Shown here piece after piece: positions 1 to 4,712 of a DNA stretch of 6,792 bases. Source of the stretch: JAFGCL01 sp964492335 (GTDB lineage: Bacteria > Chloroflexota > Dehalococcoidia > UBA2247 > RBG-13-53-26). The notes beneath the pieces were generated by a model. The model was not told the origin of the DNA and did no database searches. It saw only the letters and a list, made by a program, of their open reading frames with translations. Where the stretch lies: the NCBI GenBank assembly GCA_964492335.1, contig CAZBJX010000041.1, positions 1-6,792 of the forward strand, read 5' to 3'. Positions within the stretch are counted from its first letter, which is position 1. Each line of letters starts with the position of its first letter. The translations under genes were made by a program, and so were the position numbers.

Positions 1-75
1 CATCCGTTCGAATGGACCAAAGAAGTCGTACATCCCAAAGGCCTCAAACGCTGTTCCGCTGAATCAGGCAAGTAG
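1..75 (+). CDS. 3' end of a putative IS630-type transposase (partial)
   Basis: Frame 1 is open from the window edge to a TAG at 73-75 and gives 24 residues beginning HPFEWTKEVVHPKG. The aromatic 'PF-W-T' signature followed by a short basic tail resembles the extreme C-terminus of IS630/DDE_3 transposases, which often ends with a Pro-Phe-x-Trp segment shortly before the stop. Codon choice (AAA, GAA, GTA, TCA) and about 50% GC differ from the downstream genes, which strongly prefer AAG and GAG, and this fits a mobile element. Only 24 codons are visible, with no catalytic residue, so the family call is tentative. It could be the tail of any unrelated protein. Confidence 0.35.
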   Translation, partial: HPFEWTKEVVHPKGLKRCSAESGK

Positions 76-110
76 GTACTGGAATGTCCCCAGACTCTAT
101 CATCTAGTCG

Positions 111-115
111 AGGAG
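111..115 (+). promoter_or_regulatory. Shine-Dalgarno site for the GTG-started DUF6125-like gene
   Basis: AGGAG lies 5 nt before the GTG at 121. It is the main reason for accepting GTG there: the nearby TTG at 116 runs into a TGA at once in its own frame, and no ATG in the same frame precedes it. No convincing promoter was found in 76-110. Confidence 0.7.
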
Positions 116-120
116 TTGCC

Positions 121-684
121 GTGAACACTCAGGACATGCCCCCGAATGATGATTTCCGCCTGGAGTCGCTGCCGCAGGAGACCTGCGTCAGGCTGCTCCG
201 GCTGTACTGCCGGATGATGGTGGCCCTCGATGGCTTCTGGTACCTGGCCTGCGCCGACAGGACGGGCACGGAGGCCGCCGTTGAGAGCGACCTGTGGGTC
301 TGGAACAGGCTGTCCCGGTACGTGACGCATGACCTCGCCCGGGCGCTGGGGATCGAGGGCCGGCAGGTGGCTGACTACGTGAAGGTGCTGCAGGCGCGGC
401 CCCAGCACGTCCTCTTCGCGGAGGAGTGGGAGGTCCCGGGCCGGGACAGGGCCGTGCACACCGTCCGCCGGTGCCCCACCCTGCTGGCGCTGGAAGAGGA
501 GGGCCAGGGGAGGGACGCTACCCATTGTGGCGCGGCCTGCGGGCCCCTGCGCGAGGCCCACGCCAGGCACTTCAACCCCGCCTTCGAGCTGGTCTGCCGC
601 AAGATACCCCCGCGGCACGGCAGGGGCGACATAGCCTGCCAGTGGGAGTACCTGGAGAGGGCGGCGCCATCCCGGCCCGGGTGA
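121..684 (+). CDS. DUF6125-like hypothetical protein
   Basis: This encodes a 187-residue soluble protein of unknown function. Several segments match the pattern I know for DUF6125 proteins, which often occur in anaerobes. They are an N-terminal helical 'DGFWYLA' block (residues 37-43), a 'W..LS.....ARALGI' helix (about 61-78), a VRRCPTL motif (115-121) followed by an EEEG.GRDA..C segment, and a C-terminal block with PP..H....ACQWEYLE (163-179). Five cysteines in the C-terminal half (C118, C136, C140, C159, C173) could bind a metal, but this is inference. The family is sometimes linked to the ATC-hydrolase-like group; no activity is claimed here. No signal peptide or membrane segment is visible. 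The start is GTG at 121, backed by AGGAG 5 nt upstream. The gene ends 4 nt from the stop of a convergent gene, and its stop lies inside a palindrome. Confidence 0.72.
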   Translation: MNTQDMPPNDDFRLESLPQETCVRLLRLYCRMMVALDGFWYLACADRTGTEAAVESDLWVWNRLSRYVTHDLARALGIEGRQVADYVKVLQARPQHVLFAEEWEVPGRDRAVHTVRRCPTLLALEEEGQGRDATHCGAACGPLREAHARHFNPAFELVCRKIPPRHGRGDIACQWEYLERAAPSRPG

Positions 685-694
685 GGCCTCACCC
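679..694. repeat. Perfect 16-bp palindrome holding both convergent stop codons
   Basis: The sequence GGGTGAGGCCTCACCC equals its own reverse complement. The plus-strand TGA (682-684) and the minus-strand stop (TCA on the plus strand, 689-691) occupy mirror positions in the two arms. As RNA from either strand it could fold as a 6-bp stem with a GGCC loop. No T-tract follows on either side, so a classical intrinsic terminator is not supported. A bidirectional 3'-end-stabilising hairpin is possible. Confidence 0.8.
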
Positions 695-1105
695 AAACCT
701 GGAAGAGGGGCCCCGGCAGACGCTCTTCCACTGGCACCTGGTCAGGCACAGCGGCATGGGCAACTTGCGCCTGATCCGCGGCATGAGCTGCGCCCCCGTC
801 AGGCGGTCGCCGTAGGAGACCTCCAGGGCCCGCAGGACTATGGCGTCCCACTTGCGGACGGAGGACTCGTCCCCGTCCGGGCTGCGGCAGCCGCCCTCCC
901 TGCAGAGGGGGCACTCCGCGCAGAGGTCGTCCGGGCCCTCGGTCACCTCTATGAGCATGTCGGACTCGTTTTCCAGGGACTGCTTGATCAGGGTGGCCAG
1001 GGCGGCGAACGCCCGGCCCCGGTCGAAGGTTTCCAGGACCATGAACGGCTCGCACATGATGTGGTGCGGCCGCAGCCTCAGGTCCGGACCCCGGTTGATG
1101 GTCAT
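689..1105 (-). CDS. DUF1284 family putative iron-sulfur protein
   Basis: This encodes a 138-residue cytoplasmic protein. The N-terminal LRPHH motif (residues 11-15) followed by C18, and the central DDLC..CP.C....C pattern (D59-D60, C62, C65, C68, C73) before a WD..VL..L segment (86-94), are the hallmarks of the DUF1284 family. That family is usually about 130-150 residues and often described as a putative Fe-S binding protein. A second cysteine group at the C-terminus (C120, C124, C130) could add ligands. The biochemical role is unknown. The ATG at 1103-1105 has AGGAG on the minus strand 6 nt upstream (plus positions 1112-1116). A minus-strand TATAAT lies about 50 nt upstream. The gene is divergent from the 3-hydroxybutyryl-CoA dehydrogenase gene and convergent with the DUF6125-like gene. 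Confidence 0.85.
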   Translation of the reverse strand: MTINRGPDLRLRPHHIMCEPFMVLETFDRGRAFAALATLIKQSLENESDMLIEVTEGPDDLCAECPLCREGGCRSPDGDESSVRKWDAIVLRALEVSYGDRLTGAQLMPRIRRKLPMPLCLTRCQWKSVCRGPSSRFG

Positions 1106-1152
1106 GGGCTGCTCCTGCGCCCCGGGGCTTGAGCGCCCGGCGGCGATGGCCC

Positions 1153-1158
1153 ATTATA
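1153..1158 (-). promoter_or_regulatory. Possible -10 element for the DUF1284 gene
   Basis: Read on the minus strand, these bases are a perfect TATAAT, which would put a transcript start near 1146 and leave a leader of about 40 nt before the ATG. No acceptable -35 hexamer lies 16-19 nt upstream; the only TTG-like match (TTGCGG) is about 25 nt away. The call therefore rests on the -10 alone, standing out in very GC-rich sequence. Confidence 0.4.
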
Positions 1159-1190
1159 CAGCAGACCCGGCCGCCGGGCGCGTCCGCAAT

Positions 1191-1219
1191 TTGAAAAGGG
1201 CCAGGGGGCCGTCTAGAAT
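1191..1219 (+). promoter_or_regulatory. Sigma-70-type promoter for the 3-hydroxybutyryl-CoA dehydrogenase gene
   Basis: TTGAAA (1191-1196) and TAGAAT (1214-1219) are separated by exactly 17 nt, each matching consensus at five of six bases. The predicted start is near 1226, giving a short leader that carries GGAGG at 1241-1245, 5 nt before the ATG. The AT-rich patch is conspicuous in GC-rich surroundings. Together with the minus-strand -10 at 1153-1158 it makes this a divergent promoter region. Confidence 0.65.
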
Positions 1220-1250
1220 TAGAGACCGAAGATGCTCGAAGGAGGCGAGA

Positions 1251-2123
1251 ATGGAAATCAAGAAGGTATGCGTAATCGGCGCCGGGACCATGGGCAACGG
1301 CATCACGCAGGTGGTGGCGCAGGCCGGCTATGAGACGGCCATGGTGGACATCAAGCAGGAGTTCCTGGAGCGCGGCATGAGCGCCATCAAGGCCAGCCTG
1401 GCCAGGGTGGTCAAGAAGGGGACCATCACCCAGGCGGACGCGGACCAGATCGTGGGCCGCATCAAGGCCACCACCGACATGAAGGCCGGCGCCGGCGACG
1501 CCGACTACGTCATCGAGGCCGTCTTCGAGAGGGCCGAGGTGAAGCAGCCGGTGCTCAAGCAGCTGGACGAGGTCTGCCCGGAGAGGGCCATCATAGCCTC
1601 CAACACCTCCTCCATACCCATCAGCCTGCTGTCTTCAGCCACCGGGCGCCCGGAGAAGGTGGTGGGCCTGCACTTCTTCAATCCCGTGCCGGTGATGAAG
1701 CTGATCGAGGTCGTCAGGTCGCTGACCGTGGCCGAGGAGACCATAGCCGCCAGCGTGGCCTTCGCCAGGTCGCTGGGCAAGGAGCCGGTGGTGGTCAAGG
1801 ACTCCCCCGGTTTCATCGCCAACCGGATCGCCAACCTGGCGGCCAATGAAGCGCTGAAGGTCCTGGAGGAGGGCCTGGCCTCCGCCGAGGACATCGACAA
1901 GGTGTGCCGTCTGGCCTTCAACTGGCCCATGGGCCTGCTGCAGATGACGGACCTGGTGGGCACCGACGTGGTCATGGACCTGGCCGAGTCCATCTACAAG
2001 GAGACCGGCTGGGAGCGGTACAAGCCGGCGCCCATCCTGAAGAGGATGGTGGAGAGCGGCTACCTGGGCAACAAGAACCAGAAGGGCGTGTACACCCTCT
2101 TCGGGCCCAAGCAGCAGCAGTAG
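1251..2123 (+). CDS. 3-hydroxybutyryl-CoA dehydrogenase (3-hydroxyacyl-CoA dehydrogenase family)
   Basis: This 290-residue enzyme is full length for the family (about 280-290). It is expected to interconvert (S)-3-hydroxybutyryl-CoA and acetoacetyl-CoA with NAD(P)(H) in the cytoplasm, in butyrate-type or beta-oxidation metabolism. The N-terminal Rossmann domain shows GAGTMG (residues 10-15) and an acidic D33 at the end of the second strand, which favours NAD(H). SNTSS (117-121), the catalytic-His block GLHFFNPVP (H141), E153 in KLIEVV and N191 in DSPGFIANR supply the usual Ser/His/Glu/Asn set. The C-terminal dimerisation domain ends in GNKNQKGVY (273-281) and a QQQ tail. The frame is open far upstream, but ATG 1251 is chosen because of its GGAGG, the promoter just before it, and the family N-terminus 'KKVCVIGAGTMG'. 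A hairpin separates it from the SDR gene downstream. Confidence 0.95.
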   Translation: MEIKKVCVIGAGTMGNGITQVVAQAGYETAMVDIKQEFLERGMSAIKASLARVVKKGTITQADADQIVGRIKATTDMKAGAGDADYVIEAVFERAEVKQPVLKQLDEVCPERAIIASNTSSIPISLLSSATGRPEKVVGLHFFNPVPVMKLIEVVRSLTVAEETIAASVAFARSLGKEPVVVKDSPGFIANRIANLAANEALKVLEEGLASAEDIDKVCRLAFNWPMGLLQMTDLVGTDVVMDLAESIYKETGWERYKPAPILKRMVESGYLGNKNQKGVYTLFGPKQQQ

Positions 2124-2165
2124 CCTCCGCGCAAGGCGGGGCGCGCGCGGCGTGACGATAGACCG

Positions 2166-2195
2166 GGCGCCGCCGGGGCAACCCCCGGCGGCGCC
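2166..2195 (+). repeat. Perfect 13-bp GC-only hairpin between hydroxyacyl-CoA dehydrogenase and SDR genes
   Basis: Left arm 2166-2178 (GGCGCCGCCGGGG) pairs without mismatch with right arm 2183-2195 around a CAAC tetraloop. It begins 42 nt after the dehydrogenase stop and ends 64 nt before the SDR start. No T-run follows, so it is not a canonical intrinsic terminator. It could be a transcript-stabilising or attenuating stem, or a copy of a dispersed palindromic repeat. A weaker 6-bp inverted repeat (2203-2208 with 2221-2226) follows it. Confidence 0.8.
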
Positions 2196-2259
2196 GTACC
2201 GGGGCCCGCTTCAGACCGGGCGGGCCGGCATTCTGCGCAGACAAGGAGATGGGTTAGAG

Positions 2260-3027
2260 ATGATACTGGATCAGTTCAGGCTTGACGGGCGGGCAGCCAT
2301 AGTCACCGGGGGCGGGGGCGGCATGGGCCGGGCCATATCGGCGGCCCTGGCCGAGGTGGGCGCCGCCGTCACGGTGGCGGACGTGGTGGCCGAGGCCGGG
2401 CAGCAGACCGTGGAGGAGGTGAAGAAGGCCGGCGGCAGGGCCATCTTCTTCAAGGTGGACCTGGGCAAGAAGAGCGAGATCGAGGCCATGGTGGAGGCCA
2501 CGGTGAAGGAGTTCGGCAGCGTCGACGTCCTGATCAACAACGCCGGCATCCAGCTGGCCAAGCCCTTCATCGACCTCACCGAGGAGGACTGGCACCGGGT
2601 GATGAACATCAACCTGACCAGCATCTTCCTGTGCTCGCAGGCGGCCGGCAGGCACATGATCGAGCAGGGCAGGGGCAAGGTCATCAACATCGCCTCCAAC
2701 GGGGGCCTGCGGGCGGCCACCAACCAGTCGGTGTACTGCGTCAGCAAGGCCGGGGTGGTCATGCTGACCATGGCCCTGGCCAACGAGTGGGCCAGGCACA
2801 ACATCCGGGTCAACGCCATCGCCCCGGGCTACTTCCGGACGCCCTTTTCGGCCAAAGCCACCGAGGACGAGAAGACGGCCGCCAAGCTCCTGTCCCAGAT
2901 CCCGCTGCGCCGGTTCGGCGAGCCGAAGGACCTGGGACCCCTGGTGGTGTACCTGGCCTCGCCGGCCTGCGACTACATGACCGGCGAGACGGTCCTCTTC
3001 GACGGAGGGCACCTCTGCCACCTGTGA
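2260..3027 (+). CDS. SDR family NAD(P)-dependent oxidoreductase
   Basis: This 255-residue protein has the classical short-chain dehydrogenase layout and length. The cofactor motif TGGGGGMG (residues 16-23) is followed by an acidic D41 after the second strand, which points to NAD(H) preference. NNAG is at 93-96 and the structural/catalytic Asn is N118 in NINLTS. The catalytic Ser146 (NIASNGG), Tyr159 and Lys163 (YxxxK) are all present. PG (189-190) precedes the flexible substrate loop, and the C-terminus ends with TGETVLFDGG (241-250). The sequence is of the FabG/gluconate-5-dehydrogenase-like type; the substrate cannot be read from it. Its position after a 3-hydroxyacyl-CoA dehydrogenase makes a hydroxy/keto-acyl substrate plausible. 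ATG 2260 is chosen from the family N-terminus (FRLDGRAAIVTG) and AAGGAG at 2243-2248, spaced 11 nt, which is rather long. The upstream in-frame extension crosses the hairpin and is not credible. Confidence 0.92.
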   Translation: MILDQFRLDGRAAIVTGGGGGMGRAISAALAEVGAAVTVADVVAEAGQQTVEEVKKAGGRAIFFKVDLGKKSEIEAMVEATVKEFGSVDVLINNAGIQLAKPFIDLTEEDWHRVMNINLTSIFLCSQAAGRHMIEQGRGKVINIASNGGLRAATNQSVYCVSKAGVVMLTMALANEWARHNIRVNAIAPGYFRTPFSAKATEDEKTAAKLLSQIPLRRFGEPKDLGPLVVYLASPACDYMTGETVLFDGGHLCHL

Positions 3028-3034
3028 CCGCGGG

Positions 3035-3134
3035 NNNNNNNNNNNNNNNNNNNNNNNNNNNNNNNNNNNNNNNNNNNNNNNNNNNNNNNNNNNNNNNNNN
3101 NNNNNNNNNNNNNNNNNNNNNNNNNNNNNNNNNN
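3035..3134. other. Assembly gap (100 N)
   Basis: Exactly 100 undetermined bases lie between the SDR stop and the sfsA start. A round 100 is the common placeholder for a gap of unknown size, so the real distance, and any small gene or terminator here, cannot be known. Both contig ends carry ACCGCGGG (3027-3034 and 3135-3142), so the true gap may be very short or absent. The known bases between 3028 and 3183 hold only a small inverted repeat, ACGGT-GGG-ACCGT at 3156-3168. Confidence 0.97.
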
Positions 3135-3183
3135 ACCGCGGGACGGGCCCCGCAGACGGTGGGACCGTGACAGGCCAAGCACA

Positions 3184-3873
3184 GTGAAGATAGCCGACAG
3201 AGTCAGACGCGCCAGCTTCGTGCGCCGGGAGAACCGTTTCACCTGCCTGGTGAAGCTGGGCGGCCGCATGGAGGCCGCCCACCTGGCCAACTCCGGCCGG
3301 CTGGAGACGGTGCTCACCCCCGGGCGGACCGTCTTCGTAGCCGAGGCGCTGTCCTCCACCCGGGTCACCGGGTGGGACCTGGTGACCGCCCAGGTGGGCG
3401 ATATCTGCGTCTCCCTCGACGACCGGGTCCCCACGCGGCTGATCAACGAAGCCCTGGAGCGCAAGGCCCTGCCCCCGTTCGCCCAGTACACCTCCATACG
3501 GCGGGAGGTGCCGCGCGGCCGCAGCCGCCTGGACTTCCTCCTGGGGAGCCGCAGCGCCGAGTGCTTCCTGGAGGTCAAGTCGGTGACCCTGGTGCGCAAC
3601 GGCGTCGCCCTCTTCCCGGACGCCCCCACGGTGCGCGGCCGGAACCACGTGGAGAGCCTGGTGTGGGCCAGGAAGGAAGGGTACGAGGTGGCCATGGCGT
3701 TTGTTATCCAGAGGAGCGACGCCGAAGCCTTCTCCCCCAACGACGAGATCGACCCCGAGTTCAGCCGGGCCCTGCGGCTGGCCCTGATCAAGGGGCTCGA
3801 CGTCCAGGCCTACAAGTGCCACGTGAGGCCCAACGAGATCGAGCTGGCCGGGCCGGTGCCGGTGCGGCTCTGA
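3184..3873 (+). CDS. sfsA: SfsA family DNA/RNA nuclease-fold protein
   Basis: This 229-residue protein is close to E. coli SfsA (234 residues) in length and motif order. An N-terminal OB-like region carries RENRFTCLVKL (15-25) and HLANSGRLETVLTPG (33-47, the family's H..N.GR....PG signature). The PD-(D/E)xK nuclease core has SRLDFLL (D117), then FLEVKSVTL with E130 and K132, and then FPDAPTVRG (144-152). The family was named for sugar fermentation stimulation and is now viewed as a nucleic-acid-binding nuclease fold; its physiological role remains unclear. GTG at 3184 is chosen because it aligns with the family N-terminus. The Shine-Dalgarno site is weak, and the frame stays open back into the assembly gap, so a slightly longer N-terminus cannot be excluded. 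The gene lies 8 nt upstream of a DNA glycosylase gene, probably in one transcript. Confidence 0.93.
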   Translation: MKIADRVRRASFVRRENRFTCLVKLGGRMEAAHLANSGRLETVLTPGRTVFVAEALSSTRVTGWDLVTAQVGDICVSLDDRVPTRLINEALERKALPPFAQYTSIRREVPRGRSRLDFLLGSRSAECFLEVKSVTLVRNGVALFPDAPTVRGRNHVESLVWARKEGYEVAMAFVIQRSDAEAFSPNDEIDPEFSRALRLALIKGLDVQAYKCHVRPNEIELAGPVPVRL

Positions 3874-3881
3874 GGGCGCCC

Positions 3882-4577
3882 GTGGCCCGGCGCGGGGGCA
3901 GCGGAAGGGGCACCGGGGCGGCGCTGCTGGCCGTCTACCGCCTCCTCTACCGGGAGTACGGCCCCCAGCACTGGTGGCCGGCCGAGACCCCCCTGGAGAT
4001 GGCCGTCGGCGCCATCCTCACCCAGTCGGCGGCCTGGACCAACGTGGAGAAGGCCATGGGCAACCTGAAGTCCGCCGGCGCCCTCTCCGTGGCCGCGCTG
4101 CGGGAGGTGCCCCTGGATGAGCTGGCCCGGCTGGTCTATCCCTCGGGGTACTACAACGTCAAGGCCAGGAAGGTCAGGGCCTTCGTGGACTGGCTGGCCG
4201 CCGGCTACGGGGGAGACCTGGAGAGGCTGTTCGCGCTGGATGCCGGTGCCATGAGGCGGGAACTGCTGTCCGTTTACGGCATCGGCGAGGAGACCGCCGA
4301 CTCCATCATCCTCTACGGGGCCCGCCGGCCCGTCTTCGTCATCGATGCCTACACCCGGCGCATCGTGGCCCGCCTGGGCCTGGCGCCGGGCGAGGGCACC
4401 TACGCCGCCTTCCAGTCCCTCTTCATGGAGGGCCTGCCCCGCGATGAGGCGCTCTTTGGCGAGTACCACGCGCTGCTGGTCCGGCACGGGAAGGGCGCCT
4501 GCCGCAAGTCCCCGGCCTGCGCCGGCTGCTGCCTGGCCCGGCTCTGCCCGTCGGCCGGGGCGGCCCCGCGCTCCTGA
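3882..4577 (+). CDS. Endonuclease III-superfamily DNA glycosylase, MagIII (COG2231)-like, with Fe-S motif
   Basis: This 231-residue HhH-GPD base-excision repair glycosylase most resembles the 'endonuclease III-related'/MagIII group, associated with 3-methyladenine removal. WWPAETPLEMAVGAILTQ (31-48) is characteristic of that group. The helix-hairpin-helix is LLSVYGIGEETADSI (128-142), and the catalytic aspartate is D155 in FVIDAYTRRI. The lysine of bifunctional endonuclease III in its hairpin (GVGRKTA) aligns with glutamate here (GIGEETA), so a monofunctional glycosylase is expected. C207, C213, C216 and C222 fit a C-x5-C-x2-C-x5-C 4Fe-4S loop, with an extra C217. The start is inferred as GTG 3882: it lies 8 nt after the sfsA stop, and GAGG (3872-3875) overlaps that stop. 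The frame is also open upstream through sfsA, but that part is a shadow. The two genes are probably translationally coupled. A terminator follows. Confidence 0.85.
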   Translation: MARRGGSGRGTGAALLAVYRLLYREYGPQHWWPAETPLEMAVGAILTQSAAWTNVEKAMGNLKSAGALSVAALREVPLDELARLVYPSGYYNVKARKVRAFVDWLAAGYGGDLERLFALDAGAMRRELLSVYGIGEETADSIILYGARRPVFVIDAYTRRIVARLGLAPGEGTYAAFQSLFMEGLPRDEALFGEYHALLVRHGKGACRKSPACAGCCLARLCPSAGAAPRS

Positions 4578-4593
4578 AGCTTCGCCGGCAGCC

Positions 4594-4625
4594 GGGGCGG
4601 CCCCTCTGGCGCCCGCCCCCCTTTT
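4594..4625 (+). terminator. Putative intrinsic terminator after the sfsA-glycosylase pair
   Basis: GGGGCGG (4594-4600) pairs with CCGCCCC (4613-4619) around a 12-nt loop, followed by CC and TTTT. The T-tract is short (four), so termination efficiency is uncertain. It lies 16 nt after the glycosylase stop, and its T-run overlaps the -35 box of the next promoter. Confidence 0.5.
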
Positions 4626-4653
4626 GATATCGGGGAGTGGCTGATCGTATAAT
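4624..4653 (+). promoter_or_regulatory. Near-consensus sigma-70 promoter for the HMGS-like/thiolase operon
   Basis: TTGATA (4624-4629, five of six) and a perfect TATAAT (4648-4653) are separated by 18 nt. Transcription would start near 4660, leaving a leader of about 50 nt. This is the best promoter match in the window and marks a new transcription unit after the terminator. Confidence 0.75.
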
Positions 4654-4678
4654 GATAGTTGGCCTCACTGCATTCTTG

Positions 4679-4707
4679 TAAGGAGACCCAATAGTAGGGG
4701 AAAGGAG
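4679..4707 (+). promoter_or_regulatory. Leader with two Shine-Dalgarno-like sites
   Basis: AAAGGAG at 4701-4707, 5 nt before the ATG, is the functional ribosome site. A second, equally strong TAAGGAG lies at 4679-4685, with AAGGAGA repeated 22 nt apart, but no ATG, GTG or TTG follows it at a usable distance. It therefore has no visible leader peptide and may be a standby site or chance. Confidence 0.5.
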
Positions 4708-4712
4708 AGAAT

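Noticed and set aside
74..103. Possible promoter for the DUF6125-like gene (TATCAT at 98-103)
   Set aside because: There is no -35 match at 16-18 nt spacing, and the implied transcript start would fall on the Shine-Dalgarno site.
840..1250. In-frame N-terminal extension of the 3-hydroxybutyryl-CoA dehydrogenase gene by 137 codons
   Set aside because: It is antisense to the DUF1284 gene, crosses the promoter at 1191-1219, and precedes a Rossmann N-terminus that normally starts the family. ATG 1251 has its own GGAGG.
2152..2259. In-frame N-terminal extension of the SDR gene by 36 codons
   Set aside because: It would translate through the 13-bp hairpin, has no homology to SDR N-termini, and has no good ribosome site.
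2254..3822. Minus-strand open frame of about 520 codons running through the SDR gene, the N gap and sfsA
   Set aside because: It is the antisense shadow of two well-identified genes in GC-rich DNA. It is kept open partly by the Ns, and its low-complexity Gly/Pro/His/Leu translation has no family motif.
3372..3881. Upstream extension of the glycosylase frame through sfsA
   Set aside because: It is the shifted-frame shadow of sfsA, rich in Arg/Pro/Gly. The family N-terminus and a ribosome site place the start at GTG 3882.
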